A stretch of 64,000 nt of DNA, from the NCBI RefSeq assembly GCF_000308855.1, contig NZ_BAGM01000004.1, positions 62,001-126,000 of the forward strand. The letters run 5' to 3'. This document shows, piece after piece, positions 8,863 through 17,917 of this stretch (position 1 is its first letter; each line of letters begins with the position of its first letter). The notes beneath the pieces were generated by a model, which did no database searches, was not told the origin of the DNA, and saw only the letters and a program-made list of their open reading frames with translations. The position numbers were made by a program, and so were the translations under genes. This DNA is from Nocardia veterana NBRC 100344. GTDB taxonomy: Bacteria > Actinomycetota > Actinomycetes > Mycobacteriales > Mycobacteriaceae.

Positions 8863-10269
8863 TCACCGGCTGATCGCTTTTCGAGCGATAGCGACCGGCG
8901 GGTTCTCGTTGTCCCGATGCGTACCGCCCGAACCGGCGAATGTGATTGCCGCGCCGACTGTTCCGATAACGGTAGCGATCCAGAATGCCCGCGGAAATCC
9001 GGTGCCGAGCGAATCGGCCACCACCGCGGCGCCGAGCTGACTCCCGACCGCGCCGCCGATGGTGCGGGCAACGGTGTTGATTCCGTTGGCGGTTGCGCCG
9101 CGGGTGGGGGCGACGGCGCGGTGGATTCGGGCGGGGAGGGCGGCCATGACGAGACCGGTTCCGAGGCCGATGGGGAGCGCACAGACGGACAGGTGCCAGA
9201 GTTGTGAGTGAGCGAGCGCAAGCAGGGCGGTGCCCGCGGCGGTCACCAGGAGACCTACGGTCAAGGGCAGGCGCGGTCCGCGGCGGGCGATGATCCGGCC
9301 GGCAACCGCGCCGGCGGGCAGGATGACCAGGGTCGCCGGCAGCATCACCAGCCCGGCAGCGGTGACCGAGTCGGCGAAACCGCCGGCAACAGTGGGTGAT
9401 TCGGTCAGTCGGGGAACCAGGACGTAGTACAGGAACTGCATCGTTCCGAGTACGAAGGCCGCGAAGTGGACGACGCCGACCGGCCGGTGCAGCACCAGGT
9501 CCATCTCGATGAGCGGATGCCGCACCCGGCGCTCCACCCCACCGAACGCCGCCAGCAGTGCGATCCCACCCGGGAACAGCACCAGCACCGGCAGCGAAAT
9601 CCATCCGCTGGTGGGCCCCACGGTGAGCGCCAGCAGAATTCCGGCCAGCCCGCAGGCGAGCAGTACCGTCCCGAGGAGGTCGGCGCCGCCGGATTTTCGC
9701 GGTTCGTCGGTCGGGACACAGCGGTAGGTGAGCAGCAGTGCACTCGTGATCACCACCGCGCCGACCACGAAAAGCCAACGCCACGAGGCATGGTCGACGA
9801 TCAGGCCACCGCAGACCAACGCGACACCGGCCGCACCGCTGACCAGCCCGGAGAGCAGCCCGAGCCCGGCGTGCACCCGGCCGGGCGGGAGAATGCTCGG
9901 CACCGAGCCGAATGCGAGCGGCAGTGCCGCGAGGCTGATGCCCTGGCCTGCGCGCGCCGCGATCAGTACGGCGATATTCGGCGCGGCGAGTGCGAGCAGG
10001 GTAGCCGCGAGATAGACCGCCAGCACCCACAACAGGGTGCGGCGGCGGCCGAAGCGGTCGCCGAGGCGGCTCGCCACGGGCGTGAGGATGGCACTGGTCA
10101 ACAGCGGAGCGCTCATCACCGCCCAGGTCGCGGCGGTGGAGTTGGTGTGCAGCCCGTGCTGGATGATCCCGATCGCCGGTACCAGCATGGTCTGCATCAG
10201 GCCGTAGGACAGCACGCCGAGGGCCAGCGCTGTCATGGCTCCCACCGGCTGGACCAGCTGTTTCCGCAT
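8863..10269 (-). CDS. MFS transporter, 14-helix drug:H+ antiporter (DHA2-like)
   Basis: This 468-residue, highly hydrophobic protein has the MFS motif A segment RLGDRFGRRRTL between helices 2 and 3, and further helices consistent with the 14-TM DHA2 group. A GAGGAGG ribosome-binding site precedes the ATG. It is divergent from the TetR gene at 10374, and the palindromes between them make a TetR-controlled efflux pump the most likely arrangement. The substrate is unknown. Confidence 0.88.
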   Translation of the reverse strand: MRKQLVQPVGAMTALALGVLSYGLMQTMLVPAIGIIQHGLHTNSTAATWAVMSAPLLTSAILTPVASRLGDRFGRRRTLLWVLAVYLAATLLALAAPNIAVLIAARAGQGISLAALPLAFGSVPSILPPGRVHAGLGLLSGLVSGAAGVALVCGGLIVDHASWRWLFVVGAVVITSALLLTYRCVPTDEPRKSGGADLLGTVLLACGLAGILLALTVGPTSGWISLPVLVLFPGGIALLAAFGGVERRVRHPLIEMDLVLHRPVGVVHFAAFVLGTMQFLYYVLVPRLTESPTVAGGFADSVTAAGLVMLPATLVILPAGAVAGRIIARRGPRLPLTVGLLVTAAGTALLALAHSQLWHLSVCALPIGLGTGLVMAALPARIHRAVAPTRGATANGINTVARTIGGAVGSQLGAAVVADSLGTGFPRAFWIATVIGTVGAAITFAGSGGTHRDNENPPVAIARKAISR

Positions 10270-10282
10270 CCATCCTCCTCGT

Positions 10283-10297
10283 GCGAACGATGTTCGC
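10283..10297. promoter_or_regulatory. Putative TetR operator O1
   Basis: GCGAAC-GAT-GTTCGC is a perfect 6-3-6 inverted repeat lying 14 bases upstream of the MFS start codon. The same arms recur at 10319-10333, with centres 36 bp apart. The divergent tetR gene is the probable source of the repressor. Confidence 0.7.
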
Positions 10298-10313
10298 GTT
10301 AGGTCAACCTAAC
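10298..10313. promoter_or_regulatory. Perfect 16-bp palindrome between two TetR-like operators
   Basis: GTTAGGT-CA-ACCTAAC abuts O1 and lies 5 bp from O2. Its arms are unrelated to those of the flanking operators, so it may bind a second regulator. TTAGG/CCTAA ends recall iron-box half-sites, but the spacing is 5 bp shorter than the 19-bp IdeR box. Confidence 0.5.
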
Positions 10314-10318
10314 TCGAG

Positions 10319-10333
10319 GCGAACATTGTTCGC
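10319..10333. promoter_or_regulatory. Putative TetR operator O2
   Basis: GCGAAC-ATT-GTTCGC repeats the perfect arms of the site at 10283-10297. It is 40 bases upstream of the tetR ATG at 10374, so occupancy would be expected to autoregulate tetR as well as silence the exporter. Confidence 0.7.
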
Positions 10334-10373
10334 AAGCGGATGATTAGGCTCGAGGAAAGGGACAGGAGGCCGG

Positions 10374-11075
10374 ATGCGTGCGGAACCGCTGAATCGCGAC
10401 CGTATCGTCGCCGCCGCTCGCCGCGTGGCCGATCGGGAGGGCCTGACCGCGCTCACGCTGCGGCGGGTAGCGCAGGAGCTGAATACCGGACAGGCCTCGC
10501 TGTACCGGCATATCGCCGACCGCCGGGAGCTGCTGGCCCTGCTCAACGACGATCTGGCGCGGATGTTTCCCCTGGCACGCACCGGAACCCCGCGCGAACG
10601 CGTGGTCGAGCAGTGGCTCGGCGCGCATCGGGTGCTACTCGAACATCCTTGGGCCGCAGGGGTGGTGGCCGACGCCTCCTCCTCGACCCCGGCGGCCCTC
10701 CCGTTCGCCGAAACGGCGATCTCGGCACTACTGGAAGCCGGCCTCGACCCGGCCGCCGCGGCGCACACCTATCGCGCCGTCTGGCACCTGCTCATCGGTC
10801 ACGTGGTCAACGAACACCCGCTGGGGCACCCCGGAATCGACCTCGGCCCCGCCGAGTACCCGGCCCTGCTCGCCGTCCGCCCGCACTTGACCGGCGATGC
10901 CGCAACGGAATTCGCATGGGCATTGAATCGCCTGCTGGACGGGGTATTGCCCGCCGAGCGGGGTCCGGCCGATCAGCTGGGGTCGGAACCGCGGACGGAT
11001 GCGAACCAGGTGGCCGTGGCGGCAGCCACCACGGTGGCGCCGGCGAAGGCGGGCACGCCGCCGCCGGCGACATAG
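10374..11075 (+). CDS. TetR-family regulator (tetracycline-repressor-like C-terminal domain)
   Basis: This 233-residue protein has an N-terminal helix-turn-helix (GLTALTLRRVAQELNTGQAS followed by LYRHIADRRELL, about residues 20-60) and a long helical effector domain resembling TetR_C_1. It is divergent from the MFS exporter and separated from it by two GCGAAC-N3-GTTCGC sites. The ATG is preceded by GACAGGAGG. The last ~34 codons overlap the 3' end of the convergent membrane-protein gene by 103 bases, and this tail is low-complexity Ala/Thr/Pro, so the C-terminus may be dispensable. Confidence 0.88.
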   Translation: MRAEPLNRDRIVAAARRVADREGLTALTLRRVAQELNTGQASLYRHIADRRELLALLNDDLARMFPLARTGTPRERVVEQWLGAHRVLLEHPWAAGVVADASSSTPAALPFAETAISALLEAGLDPAAAAHTYRAVWHLLIGHVVNEHPLGHPGIDLGPAEYPALLAVRPHLTGDAATEFAWALNRLLDGVLPAERGPADQLGSEPRTDANQVAVAAATTVAPAKAGTPPPAT

Positions 11076-11629
11076 ATCCAGAACAGACCGGCGAAGGGCG
11101 CGACCACCGCGAATTGGGCGTCGAGGAGCAGACGGCGGCCCAGGCGGACCGTGGCGGCGGCATGTGCCGGCCCGTCGGGATCCGGGCGGGTGGGGTTGTC
11201 GATCAGGCGCCCCGGCGGTTCGGTGCGCCGTGCGGCCCCCGAGGGAAACAGGCGGTGGCCGTTCACCTGCACGGTCGCATCGAAAGAACCGTCGGCTTCG
11301 GTCATCGTGACCAGTACCGGATCGAAATAGACCGGAAGCCACCGAGTCCCGTCGGCATCGGTCAGTTCGAGCCACGATCGGCTCCGCAATCGATGCTGCT
11401 GGCGCACCCGCTTCACCCGGAAGTTCCCGGACGGCACGGTTCGCCAGGGCACCACCCCGAACGCCACGGCGAAGCGAAAACCGGCGTACACCAGGACAAC
11501 CAGGGCGACGGCCAGCAGCATCGCCAACTGCTCCAGATCGGCGAACGGCGCCCAGGCGAGGCAGATCACCAGGGCGCCGATCGTGGTGAATACCGGATAG
11601 GCCAGCGGATGGCCGGTTCCGGAAATCAC
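10973..11629 (-). CDS. Membrane protein of unknown function, translationally coupled to the Opp operon
   Basis: The protein is 218 residues if begun at GTG 11629, which overlaps the upstream binding-protein stop as GTGA, a typical coupling arrangement. Two helices lie at the N-terminus (PLAYPVFTTIGALVICLAW and MLLAVALVVLVYAGFRFAV), followed by a ~110-residue soluble domain and two more hydrophobic stretches near the C-terminus. The soluble part contains WLELTDADGTRWLPVYFDP, resembling uncharacterised nocardial/mycobacterial membrane proteins. Its position as last gene of the peptide transporter operon suggests an accessory role, which is inference. Confidence 0.65.
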   Translation of the reverse strand: MISGTGHPLAYPVFTTIGALVICLAWAPFADLEQLAMLLAVALVVLVYAGFRFAVAFGVVPWRTVPSGNFRVKRVRQQHRLRSRSWLELTDADGTRWLPVYFDPVLVTMTEADGSFDATVQVNGHRLFPSGAARRTEPPGRLIDNPTRPDPDGPAHAAATVRLGRRLLLDAQFAVVAPFAGLFWIYVAGGGVPAFAGATVVAAATATWFASVRGSDPS

Positions 11630-13296
11630 TTCAGGAAGCCGACTTTCGTCCAATCGGGCGAGGCCAGGCCGAAGGCGCCGATATTGGCCAGGTTGTCGCG
11701 AACGGCGTAGGTACCCGATGCCTGGTTGAGGGGCAGCGAATAGCCCTCCTGCCAGATCATCTTGTCGCATTCGTTGGCCAACTCGATGGCCTTGGCCGGA
11801 TCCAATTCCGAAATGGTCTCCTCGATCTTCGCGTTGAGCTCGGGTGAGCCGATACGAGCCTTGTTGCCCTGCAGGTTGTTCGGATCGTAGGCGTAGATCT
11901 GCGGAAGCGCACTGAGCGGAAGAACGCTACCGCCCCAGCTGAACTGGGCGAGATCGAAATTGCCGGGGTCGATCACATTGGTGAACAGCCCGGTTCCCGG
12001 AACCGTCTGGATGTCGAGCTTCACACCGACCTTCGCCAGATCCTGCTGCACGATCTTGGCGGTGTCGACCCACTGATCCTGCTGGTACATCACATCCCGC
12101 AGTACCAGCTTGCGGCCGTCCTTCTCGCGGACGTCGCCGTTGAGCTTCCAGCCGAGCGCATCGAGCTCGGCGGCCGCCTGATTCGGATCGAACGCACTCG
12201 GCGCCGAATTATCCTGATAGCCCTTCTGGCCCATCATGTAAATATGGTTGTTCAGCGGTTTCGGATCCGCGACGATCCCGTGCTGACTGGCCGTGACGAT
12301 GGCTTGCCGGTCGATGGCCTTCGAAATGGCCAGGCGCAGTTGGGGATCCGACAGCAGAGCACCGGGCGCACCGTTGAAGGTGATATGCGAGAACGAGGGC
12401 TCCGGGGTGCGCCGGACGACGATGCCCGGGGTGTTCTTCGCCGCGCTGACCAGCTCGAGGCCGGACATGTAGGCGTAGTCGAGTTCGTTGTTCTGCACCG
12501 CCGCCAGCCAGGCACTGTGATCGAGCACGCTCAGGGTGATCGTATCCAGTTTCGGCGCGGGTCCCCACCACTTCGGATTGCGCACCAGCGTGATTCGATT
12601 CTGCGTGCGGTCGATGGGACCGACCATGAACGGACCCGCGCTGAGGGGCAGTGAATTACGGGCGAAATCGTTGAACGCGCCCGGGCTTTCGGTGACCGCC
12701 TTCGGATACAGCGGACTGAACTGGCCCTGCCACTCGGCGTACGGCTTGCTGAACGTCACGACGGCCTGCCGGTCGTCGACGCCGCGTTCAACTTTGGCGA
12801 CCCGATCGAATCCGGTGACGGCGGCCACCTGATAGCCGCGGTCGGCGCCGGCCTGCGCTTGCGCCTGCGACCGCAGATCCTCCCAGGTGATCGGTGATCC
12901 GTCGCTCCACACCGCCTTGGGATTGATGGTGTAGGTGACCTGCTGCGGGTTGGTGTTGGTCAGCTTGATGTCGGTGAAGTAGTTGTGATCGACGGTGAGA
13001 TCACCCTTGGCATCGCTGACGAAGGTGTCCGGCATGGTCGGCTGGATGACCGTGGACGTGCTTTCGTTTCCGCCGTCGACGTGCAGGTAGTTGAACGTCG
13101 CGGGGAAGTCGGTCAACGCCAGCCGCAAATTGCCACCCTCGCGCAGTTCGCCGAGGTCTTTGGGGTTGATGTCGTTGGTCCCGCCGATATCCACATTGCT
13201 CGCGGTGACGCTGGTGTCGGAACTACATCCCGACACGATCAATCCGATCGCGACCGCGGGTATCGCGAGCCGGGCCACTGTCGAACGAATCCGCAT
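11626..13296 (-). CDS. Oligopeptide ABC transporter substrate-binding lipoprotein (SBP_bac_5), copy 2
   Basis: This 556-residue protein has a signal peptide ending in a VSGC lipobox (RLAIPAVAIGLIVSGC), so it should be anchored to the outer face of the membrane. The body is the large periplasmic-binding fold of OppA/DppA type, including YTINPKAVWSDGSPITWEDL, GPFMVGPIDRTQNRI, LVRNPKWWG and LRLAISKAIDRQAIV. It is paralogous to the gene at 13327-15003, sharing the AVWSDGSPITWED segment and a C-terminal LDPAKAIELANE block. AAGGAGAACGAACC precedes the ATG. It is the fifth gene of the transporter operon. Confidence 0.9.
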   Translation of the reverse strand: MRIRSTVARLAIPAVAIGLIVSGCSSDTSVTASNVDIGGTNDINPKDLGELREGGNLRLALTDFPATFNYLHVDGGNESTSTVIQPTMPDTFVSDAKGDLTVDHNYFTDIKLTNTNPQQVTYTINPKAVWSDGSPITWEDLRSQAQAQAGADRGYQVAAVTGFDRVAKVERGVDDRQAVVTFSKPYAEWQGQFSPLYPKAVTESPGAFNDFARNSLPLSAGPFMVGPIDRTQNRITLVRNPKWWGPAPKLDTITLSVLDHSAWLAAVQNNELDYAYMSGLELVSAAKNTPGIVVRRTPEPSFSHITFNGAPGALLSDPQLRLAISKAIDRQAIVTASQHGIVADPKPLNNHIYMMGQKGYQDNSAPSAFDPNQAAAELDALGWKLNGDVREKDGRKLVLRDVMYQQDQWVDTAKIVQQDLAKVGVKLDIQTVPGTGLFTNVIDPGNFDLAQFSWGGSVLPLSALPQIYAYDPNNLQGNKARIGSPELNAKIEETISELDPAKAIELANECDKMIWQEGYSLPLNQASGTYAVRDNLANIGAFGLASPDWTKVGFLK

Positions 13297-13326
13297 GGTT
13301 CGTTCTCCTTTCGTCGGGACGTTCGG

Positions 13327-15003
13327 CTAACTCACGAAGCCGATCTTGGTGTAGTCGTAGGAAGCCAGGCCGGGCGCCCCGAAATTGGCGACGGTCGTCC
13401 GCACACCGTAGTTGCCGGGATCCTGGGTCAGGGGCAGGGAGAAGCCTTCTTCGAAGACCTTGCGGTCGACTTCGTTCGCGAGTTCGATGGCCTTCGCCGG
13501 ATCCAGTTCGTTGAGGGTCCGGTCGATCAGAGCGTTCAACTCGGGTGATCCGATGCGACCGAAATTGGTCTGCAAATTGTCGGGGTAGTACCCGTAGATC
13601 TGCGGGATGCTGGCCAGCGGGAAGGCGTCACCGGAGAACAGGAATTGCGCCGCGTCGAAATCGCCGGGGACCATCACGTCACTGAAGAAGCCCTGGCCCG
13701 GACGGGTATCGATGGTCAACTTCACCCCGATATCGGCCAGATCGCCCTGGATGATCTGTGCGACTCGCACCCAGGTCGGATCGTTGTACATCACATCGCG
13801 GATTTCGAGTTTTCGGCCGTCCTTCACACGCACATCACCCTGCAGTTTCCAGCCGAGGGCGTCGAGTTCGCGAGCGGCGGCATCCGGGTCGAAGGGCGGA
13901 GCGTTGTCCTGATATCCCTCCTGCCCCTGCACGAAGACATGGTTGCCGAGTGGCTTCGGCTTCGCGACCAGACCGTTCTCGATGGCATTCGCGATACCCT
14001 GGCGGTCGATCGCCTTGGAAATCGCCACGCGCAGACCCTGATCGGCGAGTATCGAACCGGGTGCGCCGTTGAAGGTGATGTGCCGCCACAGGTTTCCGGG
14101 TGCGTGCCGGACCACCAGATCGGAACTGCTACGCACCGTGGCGAGATCCTCGATGGAGGTCAGTCGCGCGGCATCCAATTCGTTGTTCTGCAGGGCCGCG
14201 GCATAGGCGGACCGATCCATGACGCTGTAGGTGATGGTGTCCAGCTTCGGGGTATCGCCCCACCACCTGGGGTTGCGGGCCAGCACGATTCGTCCCTGGG
14301 TGCGGTCGGTGGATCGCACGACGAACGGACCGGAGGTGAGGGTGATCCCGTTGACCAAGGCGTGATTGAACGTCTCCGGATCGGCGGTCACCGATTTCGG
14401 ATACAGCATCCCGTTTCCGGCGAACTGTCCGCGCCAATCCGCGTAATGCTGTCGGAAGGTGATCACGGCCTGCCGATCGTCGACCCCGCGTTCCACCTTC
14501 TCGACCCGATCGAATCCGTTGGTGATCGCGATCAGGTACCGCTTGTCGGTTCCGGACAGCGCATGCGCCTGCGAAGCGATGTCCTCCCAGGTGATCGGTG
14601 ATCCGTCGCTCCACACCGCCTTGGGATTGATGGTGTAGGTGATCTGTTGTGGATCGGTGCCGGTCAGCTGGATATCGGTGAAGAAGTTCGTATCGATCGC
14701 CAGATGGCCGGCCGCGTCGATGGTGTAGGAGCGCGGCATCAACGGCCAGACGATTTCGGCGATCTCGAGGTCGTTCCCGTCGACGGACATGGTGTTCCAG
14801 TTCGCCGGGAAGGCACTGACGGCCAGCCGCAGATTGCCACCCTCGCGCACCGCCTCGCGCGGTTGCGGATTGATGTCGTTCGACGTGCCCAGGGCCGCCG
14901 GGCCGCCGGCGGTGTCGAGTGCGGAACATCCGGCCAGCGCGATACTCAGCCCCGCCACCGCGGCAACCGCCGCCAGACGCAGTGCACGCGAACGAATCTG
15001 CAC
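13327..15003 (-). CDS. Oligopeptide ABC transporter substrate-binding lipoprotein (SBP_bac_5), copy 1
   Basis: This 558-residue binding protein has a LAGC lipobox after a basic n-region and hydrophobic core. SBP_bac_5 features are present throughout: AVWSDGSPITWEDI, RIVLARNPRWWGDTPKLDT, HITFNGAPGSILADQGLRVA and the C-terminal IYGYYPDN segment. It follows the double-ATPase gene by 9 bases and precedes its paralogue by 30 bases. Two binding proteins served by one permease pair usually broaden the peptide range; which peptides are imported is unknown. Confidence 0.9.
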   Translation of the reverse strand: MQIRSRALRLAAVAAVAGLSIALAGCSALDTAGGPAALGTSNDINPQPREAVREGGNLRLAVSAFPANWNTMSVDGNDLEIAEIVWPLMPRSYTIDAAGHLAIDTNFFTDIQLTGTDPQQITYTINPKAVWSDGSPITWEDIASQAHALSGTDKRYLIAITNGFDRVEKVERGVDDRQAVITFRQHYADWRGQFAGNGMLYPKSVTADPETFNHALVNGITLTSGPFVVRSTDRTQGRIVLARNPRWWGDTPKLDTITYSVMDRSAYAAALQNNELDAARLTSIEDLATVRSSSDLVVRHAPGNLWRHITFNGAPGSILADQGLRVAISKAIDRQGIANAIENGLVAKPKPLGNHVFVQGQEGYQDNAPPFDPDAAARELDALGWKLQGDVRVKDGRKLEIRDVMYNDPTWVRVAQIIQGDLADIGVKLTIDTRPGQGFFSDVMVPGDFDAAQFLFSGDAFPLASIPQIYGYYPDNLQTNFGRIGSPELNALIDRTLNELDPAKAIELANEVDRKVFEEGFSLPLTQDPGNYGVRTTVANFGAPGLASYDYTKIGFVS

Positions 15004-15012
15004 GACGGACTC

Positions 15013-16899
15013 CTAGCGTGAGACGACGGGAAGCGGCACCGCGTCGATCAACGCGCGGGTGTACTCGTGCTGCGGCGCTGCGAATATCTGCTCGGCGGAA
15101 CCGGATTCGACGATCTTGCCGCGATACATGACCGCGATGTCGTGTGCCAGATTGCGCACCACCGACAGATCGTGCGAGACGAACAGGTACGACAGTCCCC
15201 GATCGGCCTGTAGGTCCCGCAGCAGATTCAGCACGCCCGCCTGAATGGAAACGTCGAGTGAGGACACCGGTTCGTCGAGGACCAGCAGCTCGGGATCCAA
15301 TGCCATCGCGCGCGCGATATTGATGCGCTGCTTCTGTCCACCGGAGAAGTCGGCGGGATAACGGTCGGCATGTTCGGGCCGCAGCCCGACCTGCTTCAAC
15401 AATTCCGGTACCCGCTTGCGGATTTCGTCACGGGAACGGCCGTCGACGCGCAGCGGTTCGGCCAGCGCATCGAAAATCGGCAACCGCGGATCCAGCGACG
15501 ACGACGGATCCTGGAACACGATCTGCAGTTTGCGTCGGATCTCCCGCTTGCGCTGCTTGCTCAGGGTGGCGACGTTCTGTCCGAAGATCTCGATCGTGCC
15601 GGCCTGCGGTTCGACGAGATCCATGATCTGGCTGAGCGTCGTCGACTTCCCGGATCCGGACTCGCCGACCAGCGCGAGCGTGCGTCCCTTGCGTACCTCG
15701 AAGTCGATGCCGTCGACCGCTCGCACCTCACCGGTGCGGCGTTTGAACACGACCCCGGAGGTGACCGGGAAGACCTTGGTCAGTCCGGAAACCCGCAGCA
15801 CCACGTCGGAATCCACGGGCCGGGCCGCCTCGACGCTGTCCACCTCGTGCCGATAGGCGGTGAACAGCTCCTCGGTGCCCACTTCGGCGGTTCGGATACA
15901 CGCCGCGCGATGTCCCGGTGTGGTGTCCCGCAGCGGTGGCTCCGCGTCCAGGCACTCGTCGATCGACACCGGGCAGCGCGGCGCGAACGGGCAGCCCGGC
16001 GGCAGGGCGTGCATGGCCGGCGGCGCACCGACGATCGGAATGAGCGGCGCGCGGGCGGGCCCGTCCATCCGCGGAATCGACCCGAGCAGACCCACCGTGT
16101 ACGGCATTCTGGGGGAGTTGAACAGCTCTGCCGCCGACGCGTTTTCGACGATCCGGCCCGCGTACATCACGGCCACCCGGTCGGCCAGGGTCGCCGCGAT
16201 GCCCATATCGTGGGTGATCATGATGACGCCGGCGCCGGTGATATCGCGCGCCTTGCGCAGCAGATCGAGTATCTGCGCCTGCACCGTCACGTCCAGGGCG
16301 GTGGTCGGCTCGTCACAGATGATGAGTTCGGGATCGTTGGCAATGGCCATCGCGATCACCACGCGCTGGCGCATACCCCCGGAGAATTCGTGCGGAAACG
16401 CCTTGGCGCGCACCGCGGGTTCGGGAATACCGACCAGATCCAGCAATTCCACGGCCCGCTCGGCGGCCTGCGCTTTGCTCATCTTCCGATGGGCGAGCAG
16501 GGCTTCCGCGATCTGATCGCCCACCCGGTAGACCGGCGTGAGGGCCGAGAGCGGATCCTGGAACACCATGCTGATCTTGGATCCGCGCAGCGTCGACAGC
16601 TGCTTGTCGCCCATGCCGAGCAGTTCCCTGCCGCGCAGGCGAATCGAACCGCGCACCCGGGCCTGATCGGGCAGCAGGCCCATCACCGCCAGCGAGGACA
16701 CCGATTTGCCGGAACCGGATTCGCCGACGATGGCCAGCACCTCACCGTCGGCCACGGAGTAGCTCACCCCGCGCACGGCGTCGATGCGGCCCTCCTCGCC
16801 GGGAAAGCTCACATGCAGGTCGGAGACCTCGAGCAGCGGTTCGGTGGTGCGGTGCCGGGCATCGGTGCCCGCGGCGGATGCGGTGGTGCTGTCGGTCAT
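15013..16899 (-). CDS. Oligopeptide ABC transporter, fused double ATP-binding protein (OppD-OppF type)
   Basis: This 628-residue fusion has two ABC nucleotide-binding domains. Walker A motifs GESGSGKS lie near residues 59-66 and 412-419. Signature motifs are FSGGMRQRV and FSGGQKQRI, and Walker B segments are [13 protein letters not shown] and [13 protein letters not shown]. Each half also carries the oligopeptide-transporter C-terminal extension; in the first half it has the Cys-rich [18 protein letters not shown] cluster. It energises the permeases at 16896-18895, and its start overlaps the preceding permease stop as ATGA. The fused arrangement matches OppD of M. tuberculosis (from memory, about 612 residues). 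Confidence 0.93.
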   Translation of the reverse strand: MTDSTTASAAGTDARHRTTEPLLEVSDLHVSFPGEEGRIDAVRGVSYSVADGEVLAIVGESGSGKSVSSLAVMGLLPDQARVRGSIRLRGRELLGMGDKQLSTLRGSKISMVFQDPLSALTPVYRVGDQIAEALLAHRKMSKAQAAERAVELLDLVGIPEPAVRAKAFPHEFSGGMRQRVVIAMAIANDPELIICDEPTTALDVTVQAQILDLLRKARDITGAGVIMITHDMGIAATLADRVAVMYAGRIVENASAAELFNSPRMPYTVGLLGSIPRMDGPARAPLIPIVGAPPAMHALPPGCPFAPRCPVSIDECLDAEPPLRDTTPGHRAACIRTAEVGTEELFTAYRHEVDSVEAARPVDSDVVLRVSGLTKVFPVTSGVVFKRRTGEVRAVDGIDFEVRKGRTLALVGESGSGKSTTLSQIMDLVEPQAGTIEIFGQNVATLSKQRKREIRRKLQIVFQDPSSSLDPRLPIFDALAEPLRVDGRSRDEIRKRVPELLKQVGLRPEHADRYPADFSGGQKQRINIARAMALDPELLVLDEPVSSLDVSIQAGVLNLLRDLQADRGLSYLFVSHDLSVVRNLAHDIAVMYRGKIVESGSAEQIFAAPQHEYTRALIDAVPLPVVSR

Positions 16900-17894
16900 G
16901 CCGCCTCAACCCTCTTGTCCGAACCCACTTCATCCGTTCCGGCGCCCCCGGCCTTCCGGCGCTGTGGCTTATCCGGTTTCGGAGACTTCCGCCGTGCCCG
17001 GGCCCGACTCGCACTCGGGTCGAACGCATCCCGCAGGCCGTCGCCGACGAGATTGGCGCACAACACGATCGCGATCAGGAAACCGCCGGGGAACAGGAAC
17101 AGCCACGGAAAGGTCAGCGCCGATTTGGTGCCGAAGGCGATCAGCGAGCCGAGCGATACATCCGGCGGCTGCACACCGAAACCGAGGAAGCTCAAACCGG
17201 TTTCGGACATGATCGCGGCGCCGACCGCCAGCGTGGTGTCGATGATCAGGATCGATGCGATGTTCGGCACGATATGGGTGACGATCACCGACCGGGTGGA
17301 GGCGCCCATATAGCGTGCGGCGCGGACGAATTCGCGCTCGCGCAGGCTCAGCGTCAAACCCCGCACCAGGCGGGCGCTGATCATCCAGCTGAATGTCGCC
17401 AGCAGCACGATCAGCAGCAGAATCGAACTGCTGCCCTTGGTCCGCGGGGCGAAGATCGCGATGATGATGAAGCTCGGCACCACCAGCAGCAGATCGACCA
17501 GCCACATGATCGCCCGATCGGCCCAGCCGCCCAGCAAGCCCGCGATCGACCCGGCGGTGACCGCGATCAACGAGGTCAGCACCGCCACGCAGATACCGAT
17601 GATCAGCGATTTCTGCAGCCCGTGCAGGGTCTGGGCCAGCATGTCCTGGCCGATCTCGTTGGTGCCGAACGGATGTTTCGGCGTCGGCGGCTGCAACAGT
17701 GCGTACGGGTCGCGCTGTTGATAGTCGTAGGAAAGGAACGGCGGGATCGCGAAGGCGCAGATCAACATGAGGATCAGCACGGTCGCGCCGACGAGGGCGG
17801 GTTTGTTGCGAAGGAATCGGCGCCACACCAGCTTTCGCCGGCCGGCGGCGGCGGGCTCCGGCGCGCCCTGCGCGATGATCTCGGTTTCGGTCAT
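16896..17894 (-). CDS. Oligopeptide ABC transporter permease (OppC/DppC type)
   Basis: This 332-residue membrane protein has an N-terminal OppC-type helix ([19 protein letters not shown]) and a BPD_transp_1 domain with the EAA loop at [19 protein letters not shown]. The motif [11 protein letters not shown] is typical of the DppC family. The C-terminal ~60 residues are a charged Ser/Arg/Lys tail after [13 protein letters not shown]. It pairs with the permease at 17918 and overlaps the ATPase gene by 4 bases. Confidence 0.92.
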   Translation of the reverse strand: MTETEIIAQGAPEPAAAGRRKLVWRRFLRNKPALVGATVLILMLICAFAIPPFLSYDYQQRDPYALLQPPTPKHPFGTNEIGQDMLAQTLHGLQKSLIIGICVAVLTSLIAVTAGSIAGLLGGWADRAIMWLVDLLLVVPSFIIIAIFAPRTKGSSSILLLIVLLATFSWMISARLVRGLTLSLREREFVRAARYMGASTRSVIVTHIVPNIASILIIDTTLAVGAAIMSETGLSFLGFGVQPPDVSLGSLIAFGTKSALTFPWLFLFPGGFLIAIVLCANLVGDGLRDAFDPSASRARARRKSPKPDKPQRRKAGGAGTDEVGSDKRVEAA

Positions 17895-17917
17895 GGTGCT
17901 CTAGTCCTTTTTCGCGA

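Noticed and set aside
10298-10313. IdeR/DtxR iron box
   Set aside because: The TTAGG/CCTAA ends match, but the palindrome is 5 bp shorter than the 19-bp consensus and lacks the central TTAGGC-type bases. It is kept only as an unidentified palindrome.
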